The position numbers and the translations under genes were made by a program. DNA of 42,252 nt, from NCBI GenBank assembly GCA_900314195.1, contig OMUH01000163.1, forward strand, positions 1 to 42,252. The letters run 5' to 3'. The notes under the pieces were generated by a model. The model was not told where the DNA came from, did not search any database, and saw nothing but the letters and a program-made list of their open reading frames with translations. This DNA comes from an uncultured Prevotella sp. (lineage in GTDB: Bacteria; Bacteroidota; Bacteroidia; Bacteroidales; Bacteroidaceae). Of the stretch, positions 1-8,685 are shown one piece after another (within the stretch, counting starts at the first letter, position 1; every line of letters starts with the position of its first letter).

Positions 1-140
1 ATATGCTGCCATGCGTCGAATTTCTTCACATACCGTTCACCACCTATATTCTTACTGAATTCTAATATTTTGGGCTTGTCAAGCAAACTTATTAGCTGAC
101 CAAGAACCGGCTGTCCGAGAAAATGTGTACCTTTGTGCAT
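1..140 (-). CDS. IS4-family transposase, N-terminal fragment (cut by window edge)
   Basis: The first 46 codons of a minus-strand gene start at the ATG at 138-140 and run off the left edge. The visible start MHKGTHFLGQPVLGQLISLL, followed by a basic stretch ending ERYVKKFDAWQH, matches the N-terminal DUF4372 region typical of Bacteroidota IS4-type transposases. The catalytic DDE part lies outside the window. A strong hairpin at 181-210 sits just upstream of the gene. Around 245-262 the sequence GTTTAGCGGACACCAATA could be the outer end of the element, but without the other end this cannot be confirmed. Whether the element is intact or active cannot be judged. Confidence 0.75.
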   Translation of the reverse strand, partial: MHKGTHFLGQPVLGQLISLLDKPKILEFSKNIGGERYVKKFDAWQH

Positions 141-180
141 AGTTATCTGGTTTTGTTAGTAGAAACAAAGATAACACAAA

Positions 181-210
181 AGGCTGAATTCCAAGCGAGG
201 AATTCAGCCT
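181..210. terminator. Hairpin with T-run beside the transposase
   Basis: A perfect 12-bp inverted repeat (AGGCTGAATTCC, 6-base loop, GGAATTCAGCCT) is followed on the plus strand by AATTTTTTTT. It looks like an intrinsic terminator reading rightwards, away from the transposase. Such hairpins near insertion-sequence ends can limit transcription across the element end, which is an inference here. Confidence 0.6.
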
Positions 211-670
211 AATTTTTTTTACACTTTTTTTTATCTTCAAAAAAGTTTAGCGGACACCAATAATTATTTTTCAACATAAACCGCAAGAAAATGGTGTGTG
301 GGCAAACAAAATTATCAGGAAAGAAAAAAGCAGCTGACAAGAACAAAAAAAGGTAAATAAACAGAAACAAAAAAGTCAATCCACGACAAAGTTCACAGCC
401 TCAAGAAGCTTCCTCATTCAAAGGAGCGGTATAATAGAGCATAGCAATCACAGGAGAAGAATATCGTTCTCATCAGCTCTGTTTCTCGTCGAAGCACTTT
501 TGTTAATAACGAGTAATAAAATGTGTTCAATGCTTTAAGAATGAAATAATTTTTCTTTGTGAGGCAGCATTTTGATAATACTCTGTCTGAGCAAAAAACG
601 AGCGCAGACCGAAAAGAGACCATATCTTCTATCGACATCCCAAAAGTAACTGCCTCATTAAAACCAAAAA
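211..670. other. AT-rich spacer with no supported gene
   Basis: Between the transposase end and the terminator of the 337-residue protein gene I see no convincing coding sequence. A 74-codon minus-strand frame at 414-638 has no recognisable domain, signal peptide or homologue-like pattern, and I treat it as chance. Part of this stretch probably belongs to the insertion-sequence end. Confidence 0.5.
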
Positions 671-700
671 CGCCGGACAGGCAAAGGAACCCGTCCGGCG
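671..700 (-). terminator. Intrinsic terminator of the susCD-linked operon
   Basis: The stem CGCCGGAC / GTCCGGCG (671-678 with 693-700) is followed on the minus strand by TTTTTGGTTT. It lies 23 bases past the stop codon at 723 and closes the minus-strand locus. Confidence 0.8.
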
Positions 701-722
701 AAAAAATTATGAAAAATTTAGA

Positions 723-1736
723 TTACTGAATGTATTTCTTACCATTCTTAACTACAACACCCTTGTAGTTCTTGTTAACCTGCTGGCCAGCGAGGTTGTA
801 AGCAACACCTTTACCCTCAGCCTTAGCAGCAGAAACAGACTCTATGCCATCAACAGTACCAGAACCGGCAAAAAGAGTACGGCTTACTGCATCATCATCG
901 GTAGAAACAGTAATAGTTGGAAGCTTAACTGATTCCGGATCGCCAATTATGTCACCCGGTACAAAGTAGAAACCGCGTACCGTAGCCTTTGAACCGCATG
1001 CATTAAACAGATACGTACTGCCTTTCGCAACATTGAACTTAACAGCAGATACACCGTTCTTACCTATCTTTGCCCAAGACTTAAGAGCAGTACCAACAGG
1101 ATTGCTTCCAACAGCCACAGTTGAGAGAGTATCAGAATCGAACTTTGCTATCATTTGCTCAGGCCACAGAATGCCATAAGGCTCCTGCGCTGTTGAAACA
1201 TAGTTCCAACCTTCATTACCTGTAACCGTATAAGTCAGCACCTCTGGAAGTGGAGACTCAGCGAGCTGTGCAAACTCATATCCAAGAGCGTTGCCGTTCT
1301 CTGAAACAAAATAGTTCTTATTAGAGCTTGCCTTGTGGAAAACATAAAGTACACCGTCTGTCTTTGCTTCAAACTGATATACACAACCCTGTGCAGCAGG
1401 CGAAAGAGTCAAAGCCGGATTACCGCCGTCAGCAGTCTTCGCATTAGCAGCGCCCTGTATGCCCTGATCGTCAGGGAAAAGAACAGTTCCGTCAGCTTTG
1501 ATTGACTTGAAGTTCTTGTCGTCAACCTTAGGACCGTTAACGGTAACAGCCTTGAATTCATCATCAAAAGCAACAGTCATTGTAACATTGTCAGTCTTAG
1601 CTAAGACAGTGCCTGCTGCAAGCGGTGTTGCTGAAGAACCAATCCCTAGAGCAGCAGCGTCAATAACGCCAACCTCCTGAGCATTCATGCTCATACATGC
1701 TGCAAAAGCAGCAGAAAGTAGTAAAATTTTCTTCAT
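723..1736 (-). CDS. Secreted protein with C-terminal YNLAGQ...GKK tail, last gene of the susCD-linked locus
   Basis: The 337-residue product has a Sec signal peptide (residues 1-19, cut near MNA-Q). It contains no recognised enzyme motif. Residues about 116-148 (GCVYQFEAKTDGVLYVF...NYFVSENG) and about 239-261 (STYLFNACGSKATVRGFYFVP) closely resemble two places in the 1573-residue protein at 23057-27778, so both proteins carry the same beta-rich module. The C-terminus (VAYNLAGQQV, then KGVVVKNGKKYIQ) is the short tail common on Prevotella secreted proteins and resembles type IX secretion sorting tails; sorting is an inference. It follows the lipoprotein gene at 1823-2389 after an 86-base gap containing a palindrome and ends before a terminator, so it may be co-transcribed with susC/susD. 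Its role may be surface glycan binding, which is not shown by the sequence. Confidence 0.85.
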   Translation of the reverse strand: MKKILLLSAAFAACMSMNAQEVGVIDAAALGIGSSATPLAAGTVLAKTDNVTMTVAFDDEFKAVTVNGPKVDDKNFKSIKADGTVLFPDDQGIQGAANAKTADGGNPALTLSPAAQGCVYQFEAKTDGVLYVFHKASSNKNYFVSENGNALGYEFAQLAESPLPEVLTYTVTGNEGWNYVSTAQEPYGILWPEQMIAKFDSDTLSTVAVGSNPVGTALKSWAKIGKNGVSAVKFNVAKGSTYLFNACGSKATVRGFYFVPGDIIGDPESVKLPTITVSTDDDAVSRTLFAGSGTVDGIESVSAAKAEGKGVAYNLAGQQVNKNYKGVVVKNGKKYIQ

Positions 1737-1772
1737 AATGTAAATTTTAGTTATAAATGATTTTTTTGTTAT

Positions 1773-1800
1773 ATCCGGACATCTTTAAAGATGTCCGGAT
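1773..1800. other. Perfect 28-bp palindrome between the lipoprotein and secreted-protein genes
   Basis: The arms ATCCGGACATCTTT / AAAGATGTCCGGAT are fully complementary with no separate loop. On the minus strand no T-run follows, so it is not a classical terminator. It could be an attenuator or an mRNA-stabilising hairpin that sets the expression ratio in the operon. A second small dyad, AAATTGTT-T-AACAATTT (1801-1817), lies between it and the upstream stop codon. Confidence 0.6.
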
Positions 1801-1822
1801 AAATTGTTTAACAATTTAAATT

Positions 1823-2389
1823 TTATTGCTTGACGCCGTTGAAGGTATATTTATAAGTCCATGCATTGATAGTAGAACTTCTTCTGCTACCAACGGTATC
1901 ATTCGAAACAATCGTGAAGCTTGTTGTCAGCTCTTTATTATTAGAGACAGTTCCCATAAAGGCAATAGGAGTATTCTTCTTGCCAAGGAAATCCCTCAAC
2001 CCGTTACCGGCCGCATTAGTATTCTCAAAGAAATAACCGGCTGATCGAGCAGATATGTTAACAGGACTTGTGCAGTTGATAAAACGTCCGCAATTCAAAG
2101 TGAGACTTGCAATGAAATTAGAAGAATCATTTGCTGCTACAATGGCAGTACCGGGTATTGTCGTTGAGCCTGAGACAGTATCACCTGTTATCACCACCTT
2201 ACCACTGCGTCTTGTAGAAGTCTGAGACGCATGAGTGCTGTCAACGGTCCACGTTCCACTGTATGTGCCGGCACAGTCTGTAGCCGGTGTCTGTGAGACA
2301 GCAGGACCATCATTATCATCGTCCGAGCACGCAGCAAAGTTACAACATATTGCCAACAAAGCGAAGACGGGATATAATATTTTCTTCAT
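1823..2389 (-). CDS. Small surface lipoprotein in SusE/F-like position
   Basis: The 188-residue protein has a lipoprotein signal peptide with lipobox FAAC at about residues 18-21. It is followed directly by SDDDND, the kind of acidic stretch that marks Bacteroidota lipoproteins for export to the cell surface. The mature part begins CAGTYSGTWTV and is rich in alternating hydrophobic and Thr/Ser segments, suggesting a compact beta-barrel (lipocalin-like) fold. No enzyme motif is visible. It lies 105 bases downstream of susD, in the place where SusE/SusF-type surface glycan-binding proteins are usually encoded. That position makes ligand binding plausible, but the family is not recognised. Confidence 0.85.
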   Translation of the reverse strand: MKKILYPVFALLAICCNFAACSDDDNDGPAVSQTPATDCAGTYSGTWTVDSTHASQTSTRRSGKVVITGDTVSGSTTIPGTAIVAANDSSNFIASLTLNCGRFINCTSPVNISARSAGYFFENTNAAGNGLRDFLGKKNTPIAFMGTVSNNKELTTSFTIVSNDTVGSRRSSTINAWTYKYTFNGVKQ

Positions 2390-2494
2390 CTTTATATTAC
2401 TTTTTAATAAATTTTAGTTTTTCCCTGTTATGAATCAACATAAAAAGAGCATAATCTCTAAAACATCAATTCATAACAGAGAGTTAACCAATAC

Positions 2495-4303
2495 TTAATA
2501 ACCAGGGTTCTGAGTCAAAGAGTTGTTATTGTTGATAGCCTCCTGCGGAATAGGACGCAGCCACTTGATATTGCCATCAGTACCTGTCATCTCGGAAACA
2601 GAACTTACATAAGTTGAATTGAATGCAAGGTTATAACGAACGAGCTGTTTTGTACGGCGGAGGTCAACATAACGCATCTCCTGTCCATAGAGCTCACGTG
2701 CGCGCTCGTCAAGTATGCAGTCAATAGGAGTTACTGATCCGAATGATGTAGGACGTGTGTAATGAACCATCGACTGATACTCAGCAAAAGAGGTGATAGC
2801 CTCGGCACCGGCACGGTTACGCACTGCATTAATATAATTCAATGCTTCAGGCTCGTTACCTGACATATAATAAGCCTCGGCAGCAACAAGATAGATGTCA
2901 CTGAGATCCAGCACTACAACATCACGATAGTCCTGCGTAGAGCTATTTGCCTGAGACGATGTAGGATCATCAAACTTCTTCACCGTATTACCGCCGTAAA
3001 CTACATTTTGGATATTGTTGTAAGTCATGGCAGACCTTGTAGCAGCACCAGTAGAAGCGTTGAATGTATACTGTGCGCCGTTCTGATCATCAAGAACAAA
3101 GGCCAGCGGCGTATTCACATAATTACCCTTTACATACTGTGCTTTGTGCTCACGAAGGTCAGCTTCAATCTCCGACTGTGTCATATACCAAGGGTAATAG
3201 CGGTATGCTATGGCAAGGGTATCAAGCCTCTTGTTGTTGTAATAAGCATAATAACCAGTGTTAGGCCAGCTGTTGCTATTACCGTCCCAGTTATAAATAG
3301 TATTCATGAACGTACCGTCCCATCGTGAGTCACCCTCATTCCATAGGCGAAGAGCCTTAGCGCTCTGCTGACCAACGGAACCACTATATTTCAAACCAGT
3401 TTTTGTAGGGTCACCATAGTAGTTACCGAACTGGTTCTGCAGTCCGTGTCCGTTGCTGGCCACATTACCGGGATAGCCTGCACGGTCATACTGAATAGAA
3501 AAGATCTGCTCATTGTTTCCTTCATTCGACGGCGACCATTTCTGCTCAAATGTCTGAGTCAGCTGCATTCCATCAATAGCCTTTACAGCCCATTCGGCAG
3601 CCTTCTGAAATTTATCTGTTGACTTGACAGAATATGTTCCGGCCTCAGCGTCAACGAGAGAAGTGTTGCAATCCCATCCGTGAGCAAGATAAATCTTTGA
3701 CAGCAAGGCAGCAACAGCCTGATTGCTTGCATAGCCATTATGATTTGTGGCATCAAGAACTTTCTCGTTGTATATAGTCTCAAGGTCAGACTCAAGAGTA
3801 TTATACAAGCTGTCAAGTCCCATTCTTGGATAATTACGAGAAGCATCAGTCACGTAATGATCGATGTAAGGCACCCCGCCGAACTGCTGGGTAAGGTTAT
3901 AATAAGCTAAATCTTTCAGGAAATGGCCTTCAGCCTCACCTTTTGAGCCTTGTCCGGCCTTATCGGCATATAGACATGCATACTGAACAAGAAGGTAATT
4001 ATTCTTATAATAAGAAGACACGTCAGAGTTCTCCGCCGTAGTGGCAAAGCGGTCCAAATCGCCCGGGTCCTTGCCGCGCACAGGAATATAAAGGTCTGTT
4101 CCCCAGCAGTTTATCTCAAAATTATTGGATAGTGCCTTCAACTGGTAATACGCATTGGCCTGAGTACTCTCAAGATTATCCTTCAGATAGTCATCAGCAT
4201 TTGTAGCATTTGACTTGTTCTGCGTATCCAGGAAGTCACTGCAACTCACCAATGTCGCGCTGCCAAGAAGAGCGACAAATGACAAATATGCTATTTTTTT
4301 CAT
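2495..4303 (-). CDS. susD: SusD/RagB family nutrient-uptake outer-membrane lipoprotein
   Basis: I place the start at 4303 (MKKIAYLSF...), giving 602 residues. The open frame extends 50 codons further upstream, but that part lies inside susC and lacks signal-peptide character. A lipoprotein signal ends at LVSC (Cys21), followed by SDFLDTQ, the usual SusD beginning. C-terminal family hallmarks are EALNYINAVRNRAG, CILDERARELYGQEMRYVDL, the RPIPQEAINNN block and the final QNPGY. SusD proteins sit on the cell surface as a lid over the SusC transporter and bind the incoming glycan or peptide. The gene starts 19 bases after the susC stop, the standard tandem arrangement. The ligand cannot be deduced. 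Confidence 0.95.
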   Translation of the reverse strand: MKKIAYLSFVALLGSATLVSCSDFLDTQNKSNATNADDYLKDNLESTQANAYYQLKALSNNFEINCWGTDLYIPVRGKDPGDLDRFATTAENSDVSSYYKNNYLLVQYACLYADKAGQGSKGEAEGHFLKDLAYYNLTQQFGGVPYIDHYVTDASRNYPRMGLDSLYNTLESDLETIYNEKVLDATNHNGYASNQAVAALLSKIYLAHGWDCNTSLVDAEAGTYSVKSTDKFQKAAEWAVKAIDGMQLTQTFEQKWSPSNEGNNEQIFSIQYDRAGYPGNVASNGHGLQNQFGNYYGDPTKTGLKYSGSVGQQSAKALRLWNEGDSRWDGTFMNTIYNWDGNSNSWPNTGYYAYYNNKRLDTLAIAYRYYPWYMTQSEIEADLREHKAQYVKGNYVNTPLAFVLDDQNGAQYTFNASTGAATRSAMTYNNIQNVVYGGNTVKKFDDPTSSQANSSTQDYRDVVVLDLSDIYLVAAEAYYMSGNEPEALNYINAVRNRAGAEAITSFAEYQSMVHYTRPTSFGSVTPIDCILDERARELYGQEMRYVDLRRTKQLVRYNLAFNSTYVSSVSEMTGTDGNIKWLRPIPQEAINNNNSLTQNPGY

Positions 4304-4322
4304 TGTATTTACTAATTTAAAT

Positions 4323-7300
4323 TTAGAACTTGATGTTAGCTCCGAACTGCCATGTTGTAGTGCTTGGTCCATCGTTCTTAAGCGATGCATTAGCCCATTC
4401 AGGATCGAAGCCCTTGTAACCTGTAATGACAAACGGGTTAGTAACGTTGACATAGAGACGCAGTCTCTGGCAACCGAACTTCTGAGTCAAAGACTTAGGG
4501 AAGGTGTAACCAAGAGTAATGTTCTTAATCTTGGTAAATGAAATCTTCTCGAAGTTTCCGGCACCGCCTGAGCCACCCCAGTAAGAGTTCTGCGTACCGC
4601 TGGCTGCACCAGCACTTGTTACAACAGGATACTTGCCATAATGAGTTGACTTCTGATAAACAGGGTTGATGTATGTACCGTCAGAGTTTACACCGTCACA
4701 AGAAATCAGTTTTCCGGCAGGGATATATGTATCCATGCTCAAACGCATACGTCCGCGGTCACTGTAATCAGTGTAACGCTCATAGAAGTTAGAATAAATC
4801 CAGTAATGCTGTTTTGTATACAGAGAAGCACTGAAATCAATAGCACCCCAGTTGGCATTATAGCTGACGCTTGTGCTCAGGCTTCCTGTCCATGCCGGAT
4901 CAGCTCTGTAAACTCTCTTATCATTATTGTCAATAGCGCCGTCGCCATTAACATCCGTCACGATAGGGCTGCCTTCAACCCAACCATAGCAAGAATAATA
5001 ATAGTCGCTTTCCTTAACAGTGCTTCCGGGAGTAAATCCCTTGGCAACAGCAATCTTGTTATCAGGAACCTTCATGTCCTTATCGGAAACAATGCCGTCC
5101 CACTGATAACCATATACATTATTTACTGACGAACCTACGAACAAAGACGATGTCTCACCATCGATGAGGGCATCAGAGGAACCGTTGATCTGAAGAACCT
5201 CATTAGAGTTGTGGGCCCAGTTTGCAGAAACAGTCCAGTTCCAGTTCTTGTCCTGAATGATTACGCCGGTAGCACTAATCTCAACACCCTTATTGCGAAC
5301 AGAACCAACGTTGGTATACATCTGCGGCGCACCTACCTCATAAGGCAGTCTTACATTATAAAGAAGGTCTGTTGATTTCTTATTATATAAGTCGATGCTG
5401 CCGGTAATTCTGTTGCGCAGGAAACCAAAGTCAAGACCGAGGTTCCATTCATGAGATTTTTCCCATGTCAGATTCTCGTCGATGATACCGTTAGGATAAC
5501 GTCCGTTGAAGTATTTGTTTCCGAACGGATAATAGTTAATGGTTGAGTTAAGGAATCTCTGATAAGAGAAATTGCCAATACCATTGTTATTACCTGTTAC
5601 ACCGTAAGAAAGACGCAGCTTTAAGTTGCTGAGCCATTTCACATTATCCTTTATGAACTTCTCTTCAGAGATACGCCATGCAAGAGCGAATGAAGGGAAG
5701 CTGCCCCAGCGATGACCGTCAGCGAACTTTGAAGAACCATCCCAACGCACGGTAGCGGTAAGCATATAGCGGTCTAACAAAGTGTAGTTGGCACGCAGAG
5801 CATACGACAGCATGCTCCATTCTGTATAATTAGATGGCGTAGAGTTGTCGGCATCGTAAGTACCGGTACCAAGGCTGTACCACAAATCTTCCGGATCAAC
5901 CTGCTTATAGGCCAGTGTGCTTGACTTGGTGTTTGATTTCTGCATAGAGAAAAGGCCCATCACATTCACACGATGAATCTTATTGAAAATCTTCTCGTAT
6001 GTAAGTGTGTTGTCCCATGTCCAGCCGAAGCCACGGCTTGAAGCTGTTGATGCATAAGGGTATGTATCTGTAGATTCTCCTGCCAGTGTTCCCTCAAAAG
6101 AGCCCTGAGTGTAATGAGTATATGTAGGCGAGAACATTGTCTTGAATGTCAGACCGTCAAACGGATTGACATTGACATAGAAGTTACCCAGCAAACGCCA
6201 TGTCTCACGCTGCTTTGCCTCATTCTCGAAATAGATAAGAGGGTTATAAGAAGATGTGAACTGGTTGGCGTCAGTGCCAAGGGTTGTATTCAGACCCGGG
6301 TTCGTAATGATATTGCCGTCAGCATCATAAGCCTCCATCAACGGGTTCATACGATAAGCTTCCTTGATACCATTGTCTGAGCTATAGTCATGCTTGATAC
6401 GTGCCATGTTGAAATTAAAGCCGGCACTTAACACCTTGTTTATTCTGGCATCAGCACTTGCCTTGAAGCTGATCTTCTTGTCATTGTCACCTTTATAGAC
6501 ACCTTCAATACCATGATAGCCCAAGCCGATGTTATAGCTTACCGACTCATTAGAGCCACTGACAGCAAGATAATGGTTCTGCTGTCTGCCATCCTGTGTT
6601 ACGAGAGAAGGCCAGTCGATGTCCATACCATTGTGCAGACGGTCAAGCAGAACAGAATTTGAAGAATAATTCTTCTGCTGTGTCTGCAGCATTGCCTGGT
6701 TATATGAGGCTTGTGTCATTGAATAAATAGGAGTGCCGTTTGACGGAGACGTAGCACCTCCGGCAAAGCCTAAGAACTTGCCAAAACGCCAGTCAACAAA
6801 CTCCTGTGCATCCTGGAAATCCGGCATACGGCTCACAACAGCCACACCATAGTAACCGTCATAAGAGATAGAAGGCTTTGTTCCTTTCTTAATGCCCAGA
6901 CCACCCTTTGTGGTAACCATTACGACACCGGCAGTAGCGCGCGAACCGTAAATGGCTGTTGACGATGCATCCTTCAGGACATCAATCTTTTCAATATCCT
7001 GCTCATTGAGGAAGTCGATGTTATCACACATGACACCATCAACAATAAACAACGGAGTTGTTGAAGAGTTGATAGATGATTTACCACGGATTTCTATGTT
7101 CATGGAGTTGTCAGCACGGCCTGTTGACTGAGTGATATTAACACCCGGAACAGAACCCTGCATAGCCTCAAGAACGTTTGATGAGCCTTTGGAAACAAGG
7201 TCCTCACTGTTTACCGAGGCGATGGAACCGGTAAGGTCGCTCTTTTTCATCGTACCGTAACCGACAACTACAACTTCGTTAAGCGTAGCATTATCCTCGC

Positions 7301-7586
7301 TCAGCACAAAGTTGAGGTTGCGCTGGTTGCCAACCTTCATTGACTGTTCCTTATAGCCGATGTAAGAGACTTTAACTGTAGACGACGGACCGGCATTCGG
7401 AATAGTGAAGTTACCATCAATATCAGTGATGGCAGCCGCCTTGCCGTCCACATCAATGGTAACGCCAATCATTGGCTCACCACTTGCATCCTTCACCGTA
7501 CCCTTGACAGTGTTCTGCGCATACGCCGTAACACCCGTCAACCCAAGGCACAGAGCAAGAGACGCTCTTTTAATCTTTGGATACAT
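4323..7586 (-). CDS. susC: SusC/RagA family TonB-dependent outer-membrane transporter
   Basis: The 1087-residue protein has a signal peptide (cut near AYA-Q24), then a carboxypeptidase-regulatory-like beta domain (about 27-105, VKGTVKDASGEPMIGVTI). A short linker (EVVVVGYGTMKKSDLTGSIA) leads to a TonB plug domain (about 115-230, including GVMCDNIDFLNEQDIEKIDV and YGSRATAGVVMVTTKGG), followed by a long beta-barrel ending in aromatic F. It imports a substrate captured by the partner SusD using TonB energy. It is first in a minus-strand unit with susD, a lipoprotein and a secreted protein. No sigma/anti-sigma pair, hybrid two-component regulator or hydrolase is adjacent, so substrate and regulation are open. 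Upstream lies a 1.1-kb spacer with unusual structure. Confidence 0.96.
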   Translation of the reverse strand: MYPKIKRASLALCLGLTGVTAYAQNTVKGTVKDASGEPMIGVTIDVDGKAAAITDIDGNFTIPNAGPSSTVKVSYIGYKEQSMKVGNQRNLNFVLSEDNATLNEVVVVGYGTMKKSDLTGSIASVNSEDLVSKGSSNVLEAMQGSVPGVNITQSTGRADNSMNIEIRGKSSINSSTTPLFIVDGVMCDNIDFLNEQDIEKIDVLKDASSTAIYGSRATAGVVMVTTKGGLGIKKGTKPSISYDGYYGVAVVSRMPDFQDAQEFVDWRFGKFLGFAGGATSPSNGTPIYSMTQASYNQAMLQTQQKNYSSNSVLLDRLHNGMDIDWPSLVTQDGRQQNHYLAVSGSNESVSYNIGLGYHGIEGVYKGDNDKKISFKASADARINKVLSAGFNFNMARIKHDYSSDNGIKEAYRMNPLMEAYDADGNIITNPGLNTTLGTDANQFTSSYNPLIYFENEAKQRETWRLLGNFYVNVNPFDGLTFKTMFSPTYTHYTQGSFEGTLAGESTDTYPYASTASSRGFGWTWDNTLTYEKIFNKIHRVNVMGLFSMQKSNTKSSTLAYKQVDPEDLWYSLGTGTYDADNSTPSNYTEWSMLSYALRANYTLLDRYMLTATVRWDGSSKFADGHRWGSFPSFALAWRISEEKFIKDNVKWLSNLKLRLSYGVTGNNNGIGNFSYQRFLNSTINYYPFGNKYFNGRYPNGIIDENLTWEKSHEWNLGLDFGFLRNRITGSIDLYNKKSTDLLYNVRLPYEVGAPQMYTNVGSVRNKGVEISATGVIIQDKNWNWTVSANWAHNSNEVLQINGSSDALIDGETSSLFVGSSVNNVYGYQWDGIVSDKDMKVPDNKIAVAKGFTPGSTVKESDYYYSCYGWVEGSPIVTDVNGDGAIDNNDKRVYRADPAWTGSLSTSVSYNANWGAIDFSASLYTKQHYWIYSNFYERYTDYSDRGRMRLSMDTYIPAGKLISCDGVNSDGTYINPVYQKSTHYGKYPVVTSAGAASGTQNSYWGGSGGAGNFEKISFTKIKNITLGYTFPKSLTQKFGCQRLRLYVNVTNPFVITGYKGFDPEWANASLKNDGPSTTTWQFGANIKF

Positions 7587-7960
7587 AAACGTTTGTTTTA
7601 GTTATTACTTTTTAGATATTTTTTTTGCTTTCAGGTCTGATGTATACCATTTTCGCATTCAGTGAATGTTTTTAAGTATAATATTTGTTTTTTGCTTTAA
7701 ACATTGCCAAAATTATAAAATATTGCAGCACCATGCAAATATTTAACTAAATCGATTCGTAATCTTAATATATTTTAACTAATCAATGAATGCTCACTGT
7801 TAACGCATGTCAACTTGCAAATTATTGAAAAAAAACAAAACATATATACATATTTTAATTATGTAAAATTTTTAATTAAGTAAAATTCAAAAGTAAATTC
7901 AGCATGTTTAAACATTGCCATGAAGGTTTGACCGTCAAAAACATTCTATTCGTTGTGCTC

Positions 7961-8033
7961 AGTGCCTCGGCGAGGCACTCTCATGCTTAGCCCCTGACTA
8001 AGTCTAAGCATGAGTCAGCCTTTTCAAGGCTGA
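7961..8033. other. Cluster of three consecutive hairpins
   Basis: Three inverted repeats follow each other: AGTGCCTC-GGC-GAGGCACT (7961-7979), CATGCTTAG...CTAAGCATG (7982-7990 with 8004-8012) and TCAGCCTT-TTC-AAGGCTGA (8015-8033). An alternative pairing, CTGACT with AGTCAG, would replace the second and third stems. The block is clearly more GC-rich than the DNA around it. It lies about 375-450 bases upstream of susC. Confidence 0.6.
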
Positions 8034-8135
8034 TGTTTACTTTCTGACAGCCATATATATGTATTGCAGAAAAAAGCGAATTCACAATCTTATTAAAATA
8101 TGTATAATTTGCTATGCAATGCACGCAAAAAAAAT

Positions 8136-8528
8136 GTAAATAATATTCAGAAGAAATTAAAGAATATTAACTAAAAAACAGCCTCAGAAAATTTTCTTCC
8201 AATTAGTTGAGAATTTGCTCAAAATGTATAAAATATGAATAAATAGACATTTTTCGTTCATTTCATCATTTTGCAGTCGTAAAGCAGTGAGATAAATTTC
8301 TGTTGCTGTGAGATATTTTTCCAAAGCATTGCTTTACGAGTCGTAAACCATTGCTTTATTTTTCCTGTTTTATTACAAAATGCGCTTATTTCAAGGCAAT
8401 TATTTTGTAATAAAATTACAACATGTTGAATTACAGAATTTTACAAATCATTCGAGAATGCCATCCTGCACGACCAACTATAAGTAAGTCGCGTGGAACG
8501 CATATTTTGGAAATCAGGTTGTCAATAT
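8136..8528 (-). repeat. Dispersed ~394-bp intergenic repeat, copy A (minus orientation)
   Basis: Read on the minus strand this stretch aligns end to end with 28163-28556 at the same length. Conserved blocks are TATTGACAA at one end, GTTGG.CGTG...GGCATTCTC, TGTAATTTTATTACAAAATA, an 86-base core (8279-8364) of about 90% identity by eye, and a terminal block of about 65 bases near 8136-8200 with only about three differences. The sequence between blocks has diverged. The core contains stacked dyads built on AAAGCAnTGCTTT and TTTACG..CGTAAA, plus two near-copies of AAAATATCTCATTGC. There is no shared open reading frame. Confidence 0.85.
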
Positions 8529-8685
8529 TTTTCTAAAGCAGGAAATAGAGTGTGATGCACGGACCAATGCAAGCCACTTACATTACCCCCACAGACAAAC
8601 AATTCAGTCCACGGAGTTATGCAACAGACGAAAAAAATGCGGAAGTTATTTTTTGCATATTGCTAACTTTTAATATCTTTGCGAA

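Larger units (their letters stand above)
7587..8685. other. 1.1-kb divergent spacer between susC and the metallophosphoesterase gene
   Basis: This is AT-rich non-coding DNA. It holds the susC promoter region (no clear TAnnTTTG box found), a three-hairpin cluster (7961-8033) and repeat copy A (8136-8528). The last 40 bases contain TAATATCTTTGCG (about 8671-8683), including TATCTTTG, a -7-type box directly in front of the ATG at 8686. No open frame with protein-like character was seen. Confidence 0.6.

Noticed and set aside
414-638. 74-codon minus-strand frame in the left spacer
   Set aside because: No recognisable domain, no signal peptide, no clear promoter; lies in AT-rich DNA next to an insertion-sequence end.
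4304-4453. 50-codon N-terminal extension of SusD
   Set aside because: It overlaps susC, lacks a signal peptide, and places the lipobox internally; the ATG at 4303 gives a standard lipoprotein.
8136-8528. CRISPR array in the repetitive spacer
   Set aside because: The internal dyads and short near-repeats are not regularly spaced direct repeats with unique spacers, and no cas genes are present.
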